Source: Promethearchaeota archaeon
Lineage (GTDB): Archaea; Asgardarchaeota; Lokiarchaeia; Sigynarchaeales; SOKP01
Length of the DNA: 64,000 bases
NCBI GenBank assembly: GCA_019057775.1
Contig: JAHLWT010000307.1
Span: 62,001 to 126,000 of the forward strand
Reading direction: 5' to 3'
The notes under the pieces are model-generated. The model saw only the letters and a program-made list of their open reading frames with translations, was not told the origin of the DNA and did not search any database. This document shows positions 1 through 8,411 of this stretch, in pieces. The translations under genes and the position numbers were made by a program. Positions within the stretch are counted from its first letter, which is position 1. Every line of letters starts with the position of its first letter.

Positions 1-193
1 TATCACACTTTTCCAGCTTTGGGTGATTTATAATTTCAAGAACTTCTTGAATCCGTAATCGAGCTATTTCAGGCTCATAGAGATGTAATGGAACGTTATT
101 TATTTTTATTTGCCCTTTTGCTGGGTGACTTAACACTGCTCTTGCTATTGCAGTTTTTCTTTTTCCTGAAGCTTGGATTTTTTTCACTGACAT
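1..193 (-). CDS. rps9: Ribosomal protein uS9, N-terminal part (runs off left edge)
   Basis: The first 64 codons of a minus-strand gene are present; the 3' part lies outside the window. The translation starts MSVKKIQASGKRKTAIARA, the classic lysine/arginine-rich start of archaeal/eukaryotic uS9 (S16 type), whose tail reaches toward the P-site tRNA in the small subunit. The ATG (191-193) follows the stop of uL13 by 3 bases, so the two genes are translationally coupled, in the conserved archaeal order rpo3-eL18-uL13-uS9. The gene is too short to appear as a long ORF but the identity is clear from sequence and context. Confidence 0.93.
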   Translation of the reverse strand, partial: MSVKKIQASGKRKTAIARAVLSHPAKGQIKINNVPLHLYEPEIARLRIQEVLEIINHPKLEKCD

Positions 194-196
194 TTA

Positions 197-673
197 TTAA
201 ACCTCAATTTGGCTTTTTTTCCAGCCAATTCGTTGACACAAGTTATCTAAGGTTATATATTTATTATAAAAAGACAGACGTTGTTTATCCGCATCAAAAA
301 TATCATTAGTAGGTACTAAATTTTGATATCTATTCTTAAATCGTTCGGGAATACCTGTTATATAAACATGAACCCTTTTTAATGCTTCTTTGCCTCGAAG
401 TTTCTTACGTGGTAGCATTTGTTTTATAACTCTTCTCATAAACGTGTCAGGTCTTCTCTCGTGAAAGGGACCTCTCCGAGGATTTGTTGCGGTTGAGATA
501 TTAAGTTTTGCTAAATGACGTTCATGAATATCCCTTTTAGTCCCACTAATAATTGCATCCTTAGCATTAACAATTATTATATATTCTCCTAGTAATAATT
601 TTTTAGCAATTTGACTGCAGAAGCGACCTAAAATTTTATTTGAAGCATCATACAACTTATATTCAATTACCAT
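197..673 (-). CDS. rpl13: Ribosomal protein uL13
   Basis: This is a 158-residue large-subunit protein of the archaeal L13/eukaryotic L13a type. Diagnostic stretches are LGRFCSQIAKKLLLGE (residues about 15-30), the VNAKDAIISG segment, the HERRPDTFMRRVIKQMLPRKK block and KRVHVYITGIPERF, all typical of archaeal uL13. Length matches the family. It sits 34 bases downstream of eL18 and 3 bases upstream of uS9 on the minus strand, within the conserved Rpo3 operon. It would be co-transcribed with rpo3. Confidence 0.96.
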   Translation of the reverse strand: MVIEYKLYDASNKILGRFCSQIAKKLLLGEYIIIVNAKDAIISGTKRDIHERHLAKLNISTATNPRRGPFHERRPDTFMRRVIKQMLPRKKLRGKEALKRVHVYITGIPERFKNRYQNLVPTNDIFDADKQRLSFYNKYITLDNLCQRIGWKKSQIEV

Positions 674-707
674 ATACTAATACACTTAAAGATGGATAAA
701 TTCTAAA

Positions 708-1064
708 TCAATAAAAAACTTTTACTCCACTACCTTTCGGATTTTGTTCTACTAAATCTTCAATCGAAATTAATTTGCTCCCAGAAGACTCAATTTTTTT
801 TACAACCGATTTTGAATACTCTAAACATGCTATTGTGAGAGGATGATCTAGTTCTCCGACACTTAAAACTTTTCCAGGAACTACTATTGTATCATCCTTT
901 TTTGTTTTTTTGTTAATACGATATAAATTTGCTTTTACTCTGTTCTGTCTTGGACCACTAATTTTTTTTGAAACCTTTTTCCATATATTTATCTTGGTTT
1001 TCCATAGGTCTCTTATTAATTTTCTATAGTAATAATTACTCGGACCTGTTATTTTATGAGACAT
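708..1064 (-). CDS. rpl18e: Ribosomal protein eL18 (L18e)
   Basis: This 118-residue protein matches archaeal L18e. Diagnostic elements are the N-terminal NYYYRKLIRDLWK segment, NRVKANLYRINKKTK, and the VPGKVLSVGELDHPLTIACLEYS core shared with the uL15-like fold. It lies directly downstream of rpo3 (95 bases) and upstream of uL13, the normal archaeal arrangement. No abnormality is visible; length is normal for the family. Confidence 0.95.
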   Translation of the reverse strand: MSHKITGPSNYYYRKLIRDLWKTKINIWKKVSKKISGPRQNRVKANLYRINKKTKKDDTIVVPGKVLSVGELDHPLTIACLEYSKSVVKKIESSGSKLISIEDLVEQNPKGSGVKVFY

Positions 1065-1159
1065 GTTAATGTTTTCCTTTCATATTCTTCGCATAGATGA
1101 AACTTTCGGTATTAACCTTATATCTTAAATTTTTGATATTTTAATAAATTTATGATCAT

Positions 1160-1993
1160 TCATGACTCCAAGTCGATTGCTTCAAGTTTTTCAACGAATT
1201 CGTCTATTTTTTCTAGAAAAATCTCAAATGTCTTGGTGATAACTACATCAAAGGGAAGAACTCCATCACTCTCAAGAGAAAAAATATAAGTATTATCTTT
1301 CCAACTGATACTAATAGCTCCTTCTAAGCAATCCTTTCCACAAGAACCACATAATGTACATTCTTTCGTATAATCTTCCGATAGAGTTGGTTTTTTTTTA
1401 TCAGAGAAATCAAACAATCTGTCTGGACACATCCTCGACACCAAACATTTATCAGAACATTTTTCACATTTAGAATCATCAAATTCGATTTGTGGATAAA
1501 ATCTATAGAATATATTTGATACAGCTTGAAATTTTGTATGATCTTTTCCTATTCCCAAAACAGCGTAGGCTTCAATAATCACTTGATTATTCTTGTCTAT
1601 TTTAACAATAGGGATATTGGGATCTACTGGAACTATTTTAGGGTCGTTTGAATTTAAATTTCCTGAATAAATCTCTAAAAACGTATTTGTAGTATTAGTA
1701 ACTTCACATGTTAAGGAGACTTGACATAGTGGACATCCATAACCTCCACAAGAACAATCTCGTGGTAATTTATATACCTCTAAATCAGTTGTCAAGGGAA
1801 TCATTCCTAGTCGATGTGATATTATTTCATCATATAATGGTGAGTCATTCTTTAATATAATTACCTCATCAACAGCCATTACTGGGATTTCAGAAACAAT
1901 AATTCTACGTATAGCGTTAGCCAACTCAACTGATATTCCTTCTACCACAAAAACTAGTTTTCTATCTTTTTTTTCAAGTACTTTTAGACTCAT
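1160..1993 (-). CDS. rpoD: DNA-directed RNA polymerase subunit D (Rpo3) with ferredoxin-like domain
   Basis: This 277-residue protein is the alpha-like assembly subunit of archaeal RNA polymerase (homologous to bacterial alpha and eukaryotic Rpb3). The N-terminal dimerization domain shows ANAIRRIIVSEIPVMAVDEV and ISHRLGMIPL. An inserted cysteine-rich domain (about residues 155-220) carries CEKCSDKC..C and CTLCGSCGKDC, giving up to two [4Fe-4S]-type sites as in other archaeal D subunits. Another cysteine set (CSCGGYGCPLC, about 79-90) is in the insertion near the dimer domain, where many archaea have a zinc or Fe-S site. It heads the eL18-uL13-uS9 gene string. Confidence 0.96.
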   Translation of the reverse strand: MSLKVLEKKDRKLVFVVEGISVELANAIRRIIVSEIPVMAVDEVIILKNDSPLYDEIISHRLGMIPLTTDLEVYKLPRDCSCGGYGCPLCQVSLTCEVTNTTNTFLEIYSGNLNSNDPKIVPVDPNIPIVKIDKNNQVIIEAYAVLGIGKDHTKFQAVSNIFYRFYPQIEFDDSKCEKCSDKCLVSRMCPDRLFDFSDKKKPTLSEDYTKECTLCGSCGKDCLEGAISISWKDNTYIFSLESDGVLPFDVVITKTFEIFLEKIDEFVEKLEAIDLES

Positions 1994-2064
1994 GACTATT
2001 ATTCAGTAAATGAAGACTTTAAGATAAGTTTTATTGTTCTGTCAAAAAAAAAGTCTAGAAGTAA

Positions 2065-3393
2065 TTAATAAAACTTCAAATATTCATAAGCTGAATTTGG
2101 TGATTGAAAGCAATATTTTATCTCTTGAAATTCTTTTTTAAACTCCGCAATCTCACTTTTTACTTTATTTGGGGCTTTTTTATCAATGAGTACCTTTTTA
2201 ATAAATTCCGCTATGTCAATCATTTCACTTTTCCCCATCCCTAGACGAGTGACTTCAGAAGTTCCTATTCTCAAACCACCAGGATTTTGATAGTGTCTGC
2301 CTCCTGCGAGATCGTAGGGCAAAAGATTACGATTAAGGATTATATTTGCTTTCTCTAGTAATTGCTCAATATCTCCACCTAACCCAAGAGTTTTCTCAAA
2401 TTCCGTAATATCGACAACAATTTGATGTGATTTAGTAAAACCCTTATGTTCCATTAATACGTTCAATCCCCTTTCATGTAAAGCTTGCCCAAGAGCTTGA
2501 GCATTCTCAATTACATTTTTATGATATTCCTTTCCAAATTCTAACATTTCAGCTAAAGCCACTGCCAATCCCGCTACTGCTGCTAAGTGGTGGTTAGAAA
2601 GTAAGGCTGGAAAAGCACACGATCTTAAAGTTTCGATTAAATCTTCCCTATTTGATATTATTGCTCCATGTTGAGGTCCTGGGAGAGTTTTATGTGTACT
2701 AAAAGTCATAGCATCAGCTCCTTCTCTTAAAGGGTCTTGAAAATACCCTGAACCAATTAATCCCGCTACATGAGCACCATCATAACCAACATTCGCTCCG
2801 ACCTCTTTTGCAACATCACCTAGTTCTTTAACGGGATGCGGGAATAGAAAAACTGAACCGCCGAATAAAACTAACTCTGGTTTAAATTCCCGAATTATCT
2901 TAGCGGAAGCATCAATATCGAGATTCATCTCATCGTTATCAAATGCTAAATATTCAATATTTAGTCCCCGCGTTGTTCCAGCTGTACCAAAAATTTCTCT
3001 TCCACTTTTAGCGAATCTTGGACCATGAGAAATATGTCCACCTCTAACTATAGACATACAACACATTTTACCATTGTTTTCAGATGTAAATGCATTATAC
3101 ATTACTAAATTTGCTACTACACCAGATATAGGACGAACATCCGCATGTATACAATTAAAATATTCTTTTGTTAAATCCATACAAATATCTTCTACTTTAT
3201 CTATTTTTTCACATCCTGCATAAACTCTCTGTCCAGACCATCCTTCAGCATAACGATGGCTGAAATCGCAATTACAAGCTTCATCTACTGCAGGGCTAGT
3301 AATGTTTTCAGAGGCTATTAAAGGTATAGCTCTTTTAAACCACTCGTGATGTTCTATTAAAAGTTCTCTGATTTCGGTTATCTTATTTGTCAC
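2065..3393 (-). CDS. glyA: Serine hydroxymethyltransferase
   Basis: This 442-residue PLP enzyme converts serine plus tetrahydro(methano)pterin/folate to glycine plus the methylene-C1 carrier. Key motifs are PLIASENITSPAVDEA near the N-terminus, RPISGVVANL, GYDGAHVAGLI (PLP ring contact Asp/His) and the Schiff-base lysine in FSTHKTLPGPQHG. The C-terminal GGRHYQNPGGLRIGTSEVTR is typical of the archaeal branch. It is a minus-strand gene 71 bases upstream of rpo3. With two MetV-MetF pairs in this window the product methylene-C1 unit plausibly feeds methylene-THF metabolism; which carrier is used cannot be told from sequence alone. Confidence 0.95.
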   Translation of the reverse strand: MTNKITEIRELLIEHHEWFKRAIPLIASENITSPAVDEACNCDFSHRYAEGWSGQRVYAGCEKIDKVEDICMDLTKEYFNCIHADVRPISGVVANLVMYNAFTSENNGKMCCMSIVRGGHISHGPRFAKSGREIFGTAGTTRGLNIEYLAFDNDEMNLDIDASAKIIREFKPELVLFGGSVFLFPHPVKELGDVAKEVGANVGYDGAHVAGLIGSGYFQDPLREGADAMTFSTHKTLPGPQHGAIISNREDLIETLRSCAFPALLSNHHLAAVAGLAVALAEMLEFGKEYHKNVIENAQALGQALHERGLNVLMEHKGFTKSHQIVVDITEFEKTLGLGGDIEQLLEKANIILNRNLLPYDLAGGRHYQNPGGLRIGTSEVTRLGMGKSEMIDIAEFIKKVLIDKKAPNKVKSEIAEFKKEFQEIKYCFQSPNSAYEYLKFY

Positions 3394-3563
3394 ATTAAAT
3401 CAATTCCATCTTAGTGTTTTAAACATTAATAAAATTTAATTCATTTTAAATCTTGTGCCAGTTTTCTTAACCAATAAGGTTGAAATTAATAATACTTAGA
3501 TATCTTTTATTAGAAATTGGCTAATATTGAGAGTTGGGTAAAACTTCGAATAATATAGAAAAT

Positions 3564-4481
3564 TTATAAACTATCCTTAGATTCTTCTAAAATAAGTCTT
3601 GCTTCAAACAAGTTTAATTTCTGCCCAGATTTTTGCTTTTCCAGCGCTATTACCAATTTATCTTGTTTTAATTTTTGGATCATATCATTCTTTTTCGACT
3701 GATGATACGTCTTCATTTTGCTTGTTTTATATGGTTTTTTTCCCTTAAATGTTTTCTTTCGTTGATTCATTACCTTTATATATTGCTCATGATACCGATC
3801 AGCAGTTTTTTTGTTTTCTATTAATTCTTCTTCTATTTTTTTCTTCTTTTCTTTTAATTCATCAACTTTTTGAAACACTTCTAACATTTTAGAATGGTTT
3901 TCTTGTGATTTTTCAGACCACTTGTTTAGTTTCTCATAAATTTTATTCAAATTTATCTTTACGATTTCGATTTTTCTCTCTATTTTAAATAGCTCATTAT
4001 TTCGATCTTCTGATAAAAATTCTTGTTTCAATTCAGTATATTCTCGTATTTTGTCAATAATTGCATTTTCTTCTGTAATCTCTAGTTTCTCTGTTTCTAT
4101 ACTTCTTTCCAAATAATCAATTTTGCGTTCAATTTGTTTTAAAGAGAGTATCTGTTTTTTCTTCTGAAATTTCTTCCTAAATTTCTTCTTATCTTCAAGT
4201 AAAGTGTCTAATAACTGTTTGTATTCAATTTTTTTTTCTTTAAGTAGTTTAACTTTGTTATTCCAATAATCTCTTTTCTTTTTATGATTTTCCTTTGCAA
4301 TTTTCAAAGATTTTGCTATTTCGTTCTCTAATTCTAAGAGCATATTAATGAAATTTTTAGTTTTTCCATTTAATTCATCTCTCTTATATTTTAAATCCTC
4401 AATTTGACTCTGAAGGTCTTTAAAAGATAATCGAGATATTTGAGTATTATTGGGTTTCTCTCTACTCATATATATATTCAT
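3564..4481 (-). CDS. Coiled-coil protein of unknown function
   Basis: This 305-residue protein is almost wholly charged heptad-like helix, rich in Lys, Glu, Leu and Ile, from about residue 15 to 230. It has no cysteine, signal peptide or membrane segment. The C-terminal 70 residues are strongly basic (RKKTFKGKKPYKTSKM, then KKNDMIQKLKQDK) and end in a helix-like EKQKSGQKLNLFEARLIL. Archaea commonly encode such long coiled-coil proteins near translation genes; the basic tail would suit RNA or ribosome binding, but that is inference. It is transcribed alone, with a divergent trmI gene upstream. Confidence 0.8.
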   Translation of the reverse strand: MNIYMSREKPNNTQISRLSFKDLQSQIEDLKYKRDELNGKTKNFINMLLELENEIAKSLKIAKENHKKKRDYWNNKVKLLKEKKIEYKQLLDTLLEDKKKFRKKFQKKKQILSLKQIERKIDYLERSIETEKLEITEENAIIDKIREYTELKQEFLSEDRNNELFKIERKIEIVKINLNKIYEKLNKWSEKSQENHSKMLEVFQKVDELKEKKKKIEEELIENKKTADRYHEQYIKVMNQRKKTFKGKKPYKTSKMKTYHQSKKNDMIQKLKQDKLVIALEKQKSGQKLNLFEARLILEESKDSL

Positions 4482-4641
4482 TAAAGAGTTTTTGTAAAAA
4501 AGATTTTTATAAAAGTGTTTAATAAAGACAATTTTATATACATTTTAAAATTTAGTAATTTTAAATTAATTCTAATGGGAGGCTATTTCATAAAGAATTA
4601 AAGATTCTAATAATTAGAAATCATAAAGGTCATTCTAAAGT

Positions 4642-5508
4642 ATGTGTACTGAAATTATAAAAGAAAACGATTTAATCTTCTTAATTCTTGATAGAAGAAG
4701 GAGATGGTTAGTTCAAGTAAAAACTGGAGGTACATTTCATACACATAAAGGTATAATAGAATTTAATGACATAATCGGAAAAAATTACGGATGTGTTGTG
4801 TTTTCTAGACCATTCGAAACACAAGGATATAAATTTTATATTCTAAAACCCTTACCGTCGGATTATATAGTCCATATGGCACGAAAAACGCAAATCATAT
4901 ACCCTGAAGACGCTGGGATGATCTTACTCTATTCTGGGATCAGCCCCGGCAGTATCGTTATTGAAGCTGGATGTGGTTCTGGAGCTTTAACAGTCATATT
5001 GGGAACTTATGTTCGTCCAAATGGGCATATTTACTCATATGATATACGAGAAAAATCTATTAAAAGAGCAAAGTCAAACATCTCAAAAGCGAAGTTAGAT
5101 GATGTTATTACTATCCAATATGGAGATATTATAAATGATCATTTTGACCAAAATGATGTCGATGCTATTGTTCTTGACTTAGGAAATCCTTGGGATGCGA
5201 TTCAGAACGTTAAAAATTGCCTCAAATTTAGTGGTACGCTTGTTTCTTTTTCACCAACAATTGAGCAAGTTAAAAAAACTGTCTTTGCTATGAAGAATAA
5301 CGATTTTATTGAGATTAATACTTATGAATTAATTAAAAGAAGAATCCAGGTTAAAGAAAATGCTACTCGTCCAGAGGGACGAATGATTGGACACACAGGA
5401 TATATAACATTTGGAAAAAAAATATTGAATCTGAAAAACCCTTATAGAGAAAGAAAAACCAAAAATAATGAAGTTATAGATTTAGATGGAATGCCCTTAA
5501 GAGGTTAA
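4642..5508 (+). CDS. trmI: tRNA (adenine-N1)-methyltransferase, TrmI/GCD14 family
   Basis: This 288-residue SAM-dependent enzyme fits the archaeal TrmI family that makes m1A in the T-loop/acceptor region of tRNA. It has an N-terminal small beta domain (about 1-75), then HMARKTQIIYPEDAGMIL, the SAM motif I VIEAGCGSGALT (about 107-118), IYSYDIREKSIKRAK (acidic motif II) and VDAIVLDLGNPWDAI (motif IV). An AGGTCA stretch lies about 8 bases before the ATG. The following gene, a tRNA-binding OB-fold protein, begins 5 bases after its stop, so the two are likely one transcript with a shared tRNA role. Confidence 0.9.
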   Translation: MCTEIIKENDLIFLILDRRRRWLVQVKTGGTFHTHKGIIEFNDIIGKNYGCVVFSRPFETQGYKFYILKPLPSDYIVHMARKTQIIYPEDAGMILLYSGISPGSIVIEAGCGSGALTVILGTYVRPNGHIYSYDIREKSIKRAKSNISKAKLDDVITIQYGDIINDHFDQNDVDAIVLDLGNPWDAIQNVKNCLKFSGTLVSFSPTIEQVKKTVFAMKNNDFIEINTYELIKRRIQVKENATRPEGRMIGHTGYITFGKKILNLKNPYRERKTKNNEVIDLDGMPLRG

Positions 5509-5513
5509 AATAT

Positions 5514-5846
5514 ATGGAAATTGAATACCAGGAATTTTCTAAATTAGATATTAGAGTTGGTTTAGTAAGAAGTTGTAAAAAAGTACCCAAATCAAATAAC
5601 CTGTATAGATTGATGGTCGATTGTGGAGAGGCGAAACTCAGGCAAATAATTTCAGGAATAGCTCAATATTATAGCTCAGATGATTTAATAAATAAGAAGA
5701 TTATTGTTCTTACAAATTTGAAGCCACGGACCATTATGGGTTTCGAAAGCCAAGGGATGCTTTTAGCCGCTGACCTTAATAATGAACCTTTCTTATTAAA
5801 AATCGATGAACGGAAACCAATACCACCAGGATGTAAAATAAAGTAG
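5514..5846 (+). CDS. tRNA-binding domain protein (CsaA/MetRS C-terminal type)
   Basis: This 110-residue protein is a stand-alone OB-fold tRNA-binding domain. Diagnostic are FSKLDIRVGLV (residues 8-18), the YRLMVDCGE strand, RQIISGIAQYY and the KIIVLTNLKPRTIMGFESQGMLLAA block shared by CsaA, Arc1p/EMAPII and the C-terminus of many methionyl-tRNA synthetases. It may act as the detached beta chain of MetRS or as a CsaA-like protein. It is 5 bases downstream of trmI and its stop abuts the stop of a convergent gene. Confidence 0.88.
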   Translation: MEIEYQEFSKLDIRVGLVRSCKKVPKSNNLYRLMVDCGEAKLRQIISGIAQYYSSDDLINKKIIVLTNLKPRTIMGFESQGMLLAADLNNEPFLLKIDERKPIPPGCKIK

Positions 5847-6266
5847 TTAAAACCCTTTCAGTTGAGAACCAGTTCTGAATTCCTTCTTTTTCTTATATCT
5901 TTCAGTTCGGAAATAATGTCGCTTTTTCTCGGGGAGGATATCTATGAATTTCCTTAATATATTCTCAAGATATTCTTTAGTTGGTTTATTTGCAATTTTA
6001 TGTGGTTGAGACAGAAAACTTAAGATCTCCTTGTCTTTAGACTTATTTGATAATCCTAAATTTTTTAGAGGAACATGAATTGAATGGATAAACCATCCAG
6101 TTTTCTTTTCTTCGTGTGCGATCACTTTTAAAATGTTCGCTTCCTCTTTTTTAATTTTAATATCTATAACTTTTTTGCCTGGACGTACAATGATGGTCGC
6201 ATATTCAGGAATATTATTTTTAGGATTATGAATCCTTTTTAAAAATTCTTTGAGTTTTTCACTCAT
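5847..6266 (-). CDS. Hypothetical basic protein
   Basis: This 139-residue protein is not recognised. It has a mixed alpha/beta N-terminal part (YATIIVRPGKKVIDIKIKKEEANIL, about residues 22-46, quoted in part) and a helical, very basic C-terminus (KKRHYFRTERYKKKKEF, about 114-130). No metal-binding or catalytic motif is visible. The basic tail suggests nucleic-acid contact. It converges on the tRNA-binding gene with no bases between the two stops. Confidence 0.7.
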   Translation of the reverse strand: MSEKLKEFLKRIHNPKNNIPEYATIIVRPGKKVIDIKIKKEEANILKVIAHEEKKTGWFIHSIHVPLKNLGLSNKSKDKEILSFLSQPHKIANKPTKEYLENILRKFIDILPEKKRHYFRTERYKKKKEFRTGSQLKGF

Positions 6267-6370
6267 CGTTTAACAATACCATTTAATCTTAAAAAGAATA
6301 AATTATAATTCATAAATAATTTTATTATTTAATGGGTATGTCCGAGATTCTTTAATATCTTGAGGATGGC

Positions 6371-7423
6371 ATGTTGAGCACTATTGAAATTTTACATCAA
6401 GAAAAGAAAGCCTCTATCAAGAAGAAAATTGCGTTATTAGGAGGAATTGAAAATTATAAGGATAAATTTCAAGAAGTTATGAGTTCAAAAAGCCTTCCAA
6501 TAGATAATAAGCAAAATATTGGAGTAAATATTAGCAGAATTGATTATTCTTATAAAAACAAATTCAAATTTGAATATCTTTTATGGAATATTGATTGTGG
6601 ACAGAGAAGAGCTTATTTACGTAAAGTCTTCTATAATGGCGCTGAAGCTATTGTCATTCTTATTTCTGAAACCAAACTCGATCAAATCATTCAATACTTT
6701 AATGAAATACATAATCAGCTACAGAATGTGAATCTAGTTTTTTGCATTATACTTGAGAACTCTACTCACGATATTATAAGAAACAACTACTTTAAAAATA
6801 GAGATCTTAAAATACTATTCGAGCCTATTAATTTCCAATTATGTAATATCACTGAACCTTCTGCAATAATAAATCAACTTAGCTCAATTTTTATGAGGAA
6901 ATTGAAGTATAAGGAGCTTGAAAATATTTATTTAATTGATATTATTCAGCGAGATTTGTTATTCCCCCATTCTGATATTAAAGATGAATGTCTTGACTAT
7001 TTTGAGCCTCGAAATAATGATTTAATGATTAGCCATATAGTAAACACAGAAAAACTCATAAAATATATTTTAAAAATGGATTTGGATATTACACTAGATC
7101 CTTTCAATTGGATTAAAATTAAAAATAGTACATTTGGGACATTCTCAATATTCTTGAAAAACGGTAATGTATATTATTTCCCGAAAATTTGTGAGAATTG
7201 TAAAAATAAGAAATGTTCAAAACTAAAAAATGCGCCGTTTTTTATATGCATTGAAGCAGAATCTCAGAGTTGGACCAATATAAAAGGATTCGATCAACCA
7301 GAAATTCTCATGTTATCCAAAATTCTTGCTTTAAAAGATGGAACTGAGCGTACACTACCTATGTCAGTATTAAAACAAATAAAACCCATCAGTAAATGTG
7401 AGAAAAAGAGGAAAGGAAAATGA
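6371..7423 (+). CDS. P-loop-less Ras-fold (pseudo-GTPase-like) protein with cysteine cluster
   Basis: This 350-residue protein has no obvious named family. Its first 130 residues follow the order of a Rab/Ras GTPase: KKIALLGG (beta 1, about 18-25), QNIGVNISRID (switch I-like, about 48-58), LLWNIDCGQRRAYLRKVFYN (switch II-like, about 70-89), then GAEAIVILIS and NVNLVFCIIL. The P-loop Gly-Lys-Ser/Thr is absent, the catalytic Asp-x-x-Gly reads NIDCG, and no NKxD is seen, so GTP binding is unlikely. A cysteine group (CENCKNKKCSKLKNAPFFIC, about residues 274-293) could bind zinc. It overlaps the next gene (YjbQ) by 4 bases. The GTPase-fold assignment is my inference from motif order. Confidence 0.75.
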   Translation: MLSTIEILHQEKKASIKKKIALLGGIENYKDKFQEVMSSKSLPIDNKQNIGVNISRIDYSYKNKFKFEYLLWNIDCGQRRAYLRKVFYNGAEAIVILISETKLDQIIQYFNEIHNQLQNVNLVFCIILENSTHDIIRNNYFKNRDLKILFEPINFQLCNITEPSAIINQLSSIFMRKLKYKELENIYLIDIIQRDLLFPHSDIKDECLDYFEPRNNDLMISHIVNTEKLIKYILKMDLDITLDPFNWIKIKNSTFGTFSIFLKNGNVYYFPKICENCKNKKCSKLKNAPFFICIEAESQSWTNIKGFDQPEILMLSKILALKDGTERTLPMSVLKQIKPISKCEKKRKGK

Positions 7424-7842
7424 CCACAATTTTAAAATCTTTTGAGTTAAGAACTAAAGCGTATTATGATGTTATTAACATAACTAACCAGGTACAGCAA
7501 TCAATAACTAAAAGCAATATTAATGATGGAATTGTTAATGTTCATGTTGCTGGATCTACAGGAGCAATCTCAACAGTGGAGTATGAACCAGGCCTTGTGA
7601 AGCAAGATATCAAAAATCTATTTGAAAAACTTATTCCTTATGATAAAGACTATGCTCATCACAAAACCTGGCATGATTACAATGGAGCAGGACATTTAAG
7701 AAGCTTCTTAATCAAGACATCTCAAACATTTCCATTTAAAAATCAAAGATTAATACTGGGTACGTGGCAGCAAATCATTTTTATCGAATGTGACGAAAAA
7801 TCAAGATCAAGACAGATCTACTGTATGATTGTGGGAGATTAA
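7420..7842 (+). CDS. yjbQ: YjbQ/UPF0047 family protein (secondary thiamine-phosphate synthase type)
   Basis: This 140-residue protein has the family's normal length and its C-terminal signature: DYNGAGHLRSFLI followed by QRLILGTWQQIIFIECDEK. Conserved histidines (AHHKTWHDYN, about 85-94) lie where the family has its active-site cluster. Family members have been shown to give weak thiamine-phosphate synthase activity, but the physiological role is uncertain. Its start codon overlaps the stop of the pseudo-GTPase-like gene (ATGA), so the two are translationally coupled. Confidence 0.9.
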   Translation: MTTILKSFELRTKAYYDVINITNQVQQSITKSNINDGIVNVHVAGSTGAISTVEYEPGLVKQDIKNLFEKLIPYDKDYAHHKTWHDYNGAGHLRSFLIKTSQTFPFKNQRLILGTWQQIIFIECDEKSRSRQIYCMIVGD

Positions 7843-7878
7843 CCCTCAGCTTTTCATTAAAAAAAAATAAGAATAATT

Positions 7879-8115
7879 TTATTTTACCTGATTGATTAAA
7901 CTATCCAATTCTGTTATTATAATTTTGTATTTGTCACGGAGTCGAATTTTTTCAAATTTCTCTTCAAGATTTATAACGGCCTTATCAAATTTTTTAATTT
8001 GTTCAGTGAATACGGGGATTCTTTTAAAATTTTTATATGTATTTTCTTTTAAACTAATTTGATATTCCAAATTTTCTAAAAACATGCAATTATTAACGTC
8101 TATCAAATATATCAT
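7879..8115 (-). CDS. Small hypothetical protein
   Basis: This 78-residue reading frame is not recognised. It is Lys/Glu/Ile-rich with a predicted helical second half (FDKAVINLEEKFEKIRLRDK) and no motif. It stands alone between convergent yjbQ and a divergent GTPase gene. Codon use looks like neighbouring genes, and an AAAAGAGGA stretch lies just before its ATG on the minus strand, which supports expression, but it is short. Confidence 0.5.
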   Translation of the reverse strand: MIYLIDVNNCMFLENLEYQISLKENTYKNFKRIPVFTEQIKKFDKAVINLEEKFEKIRLRDKYKIIITELDSLINQVK

Positions 8116-8411
8116 CCTCTTTTAAGAATTGTTTCCTTGAGTAAAATCACCACAGCTAATTTAAAAAATAGGTATATCATATATATGTCATTTAAAAAGC
8201 ATTAAAATCAACAATCTCTTAAGCCTATCTCATGGATTGTAGAATTTATGATTATAAGAATATTATATAGATAACACGTCGATATTATAACACGCAATAT
8301 GACACAGCATTATAATTTTGTTTTTAATAATCTCTAATTATTTTTTCGCAGAAGTTTAAATATTAACTATATTTATTATTTTATTAAGTTTAAAATATAG
8401 CTTTAATCAAT

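Noticed and set aside
88..309. Plus-strand open frame over the uS9/uL13 genes
   Set aside because: It is a Phe/Leu-rich antisense shadow of conserved ribosomal genes.
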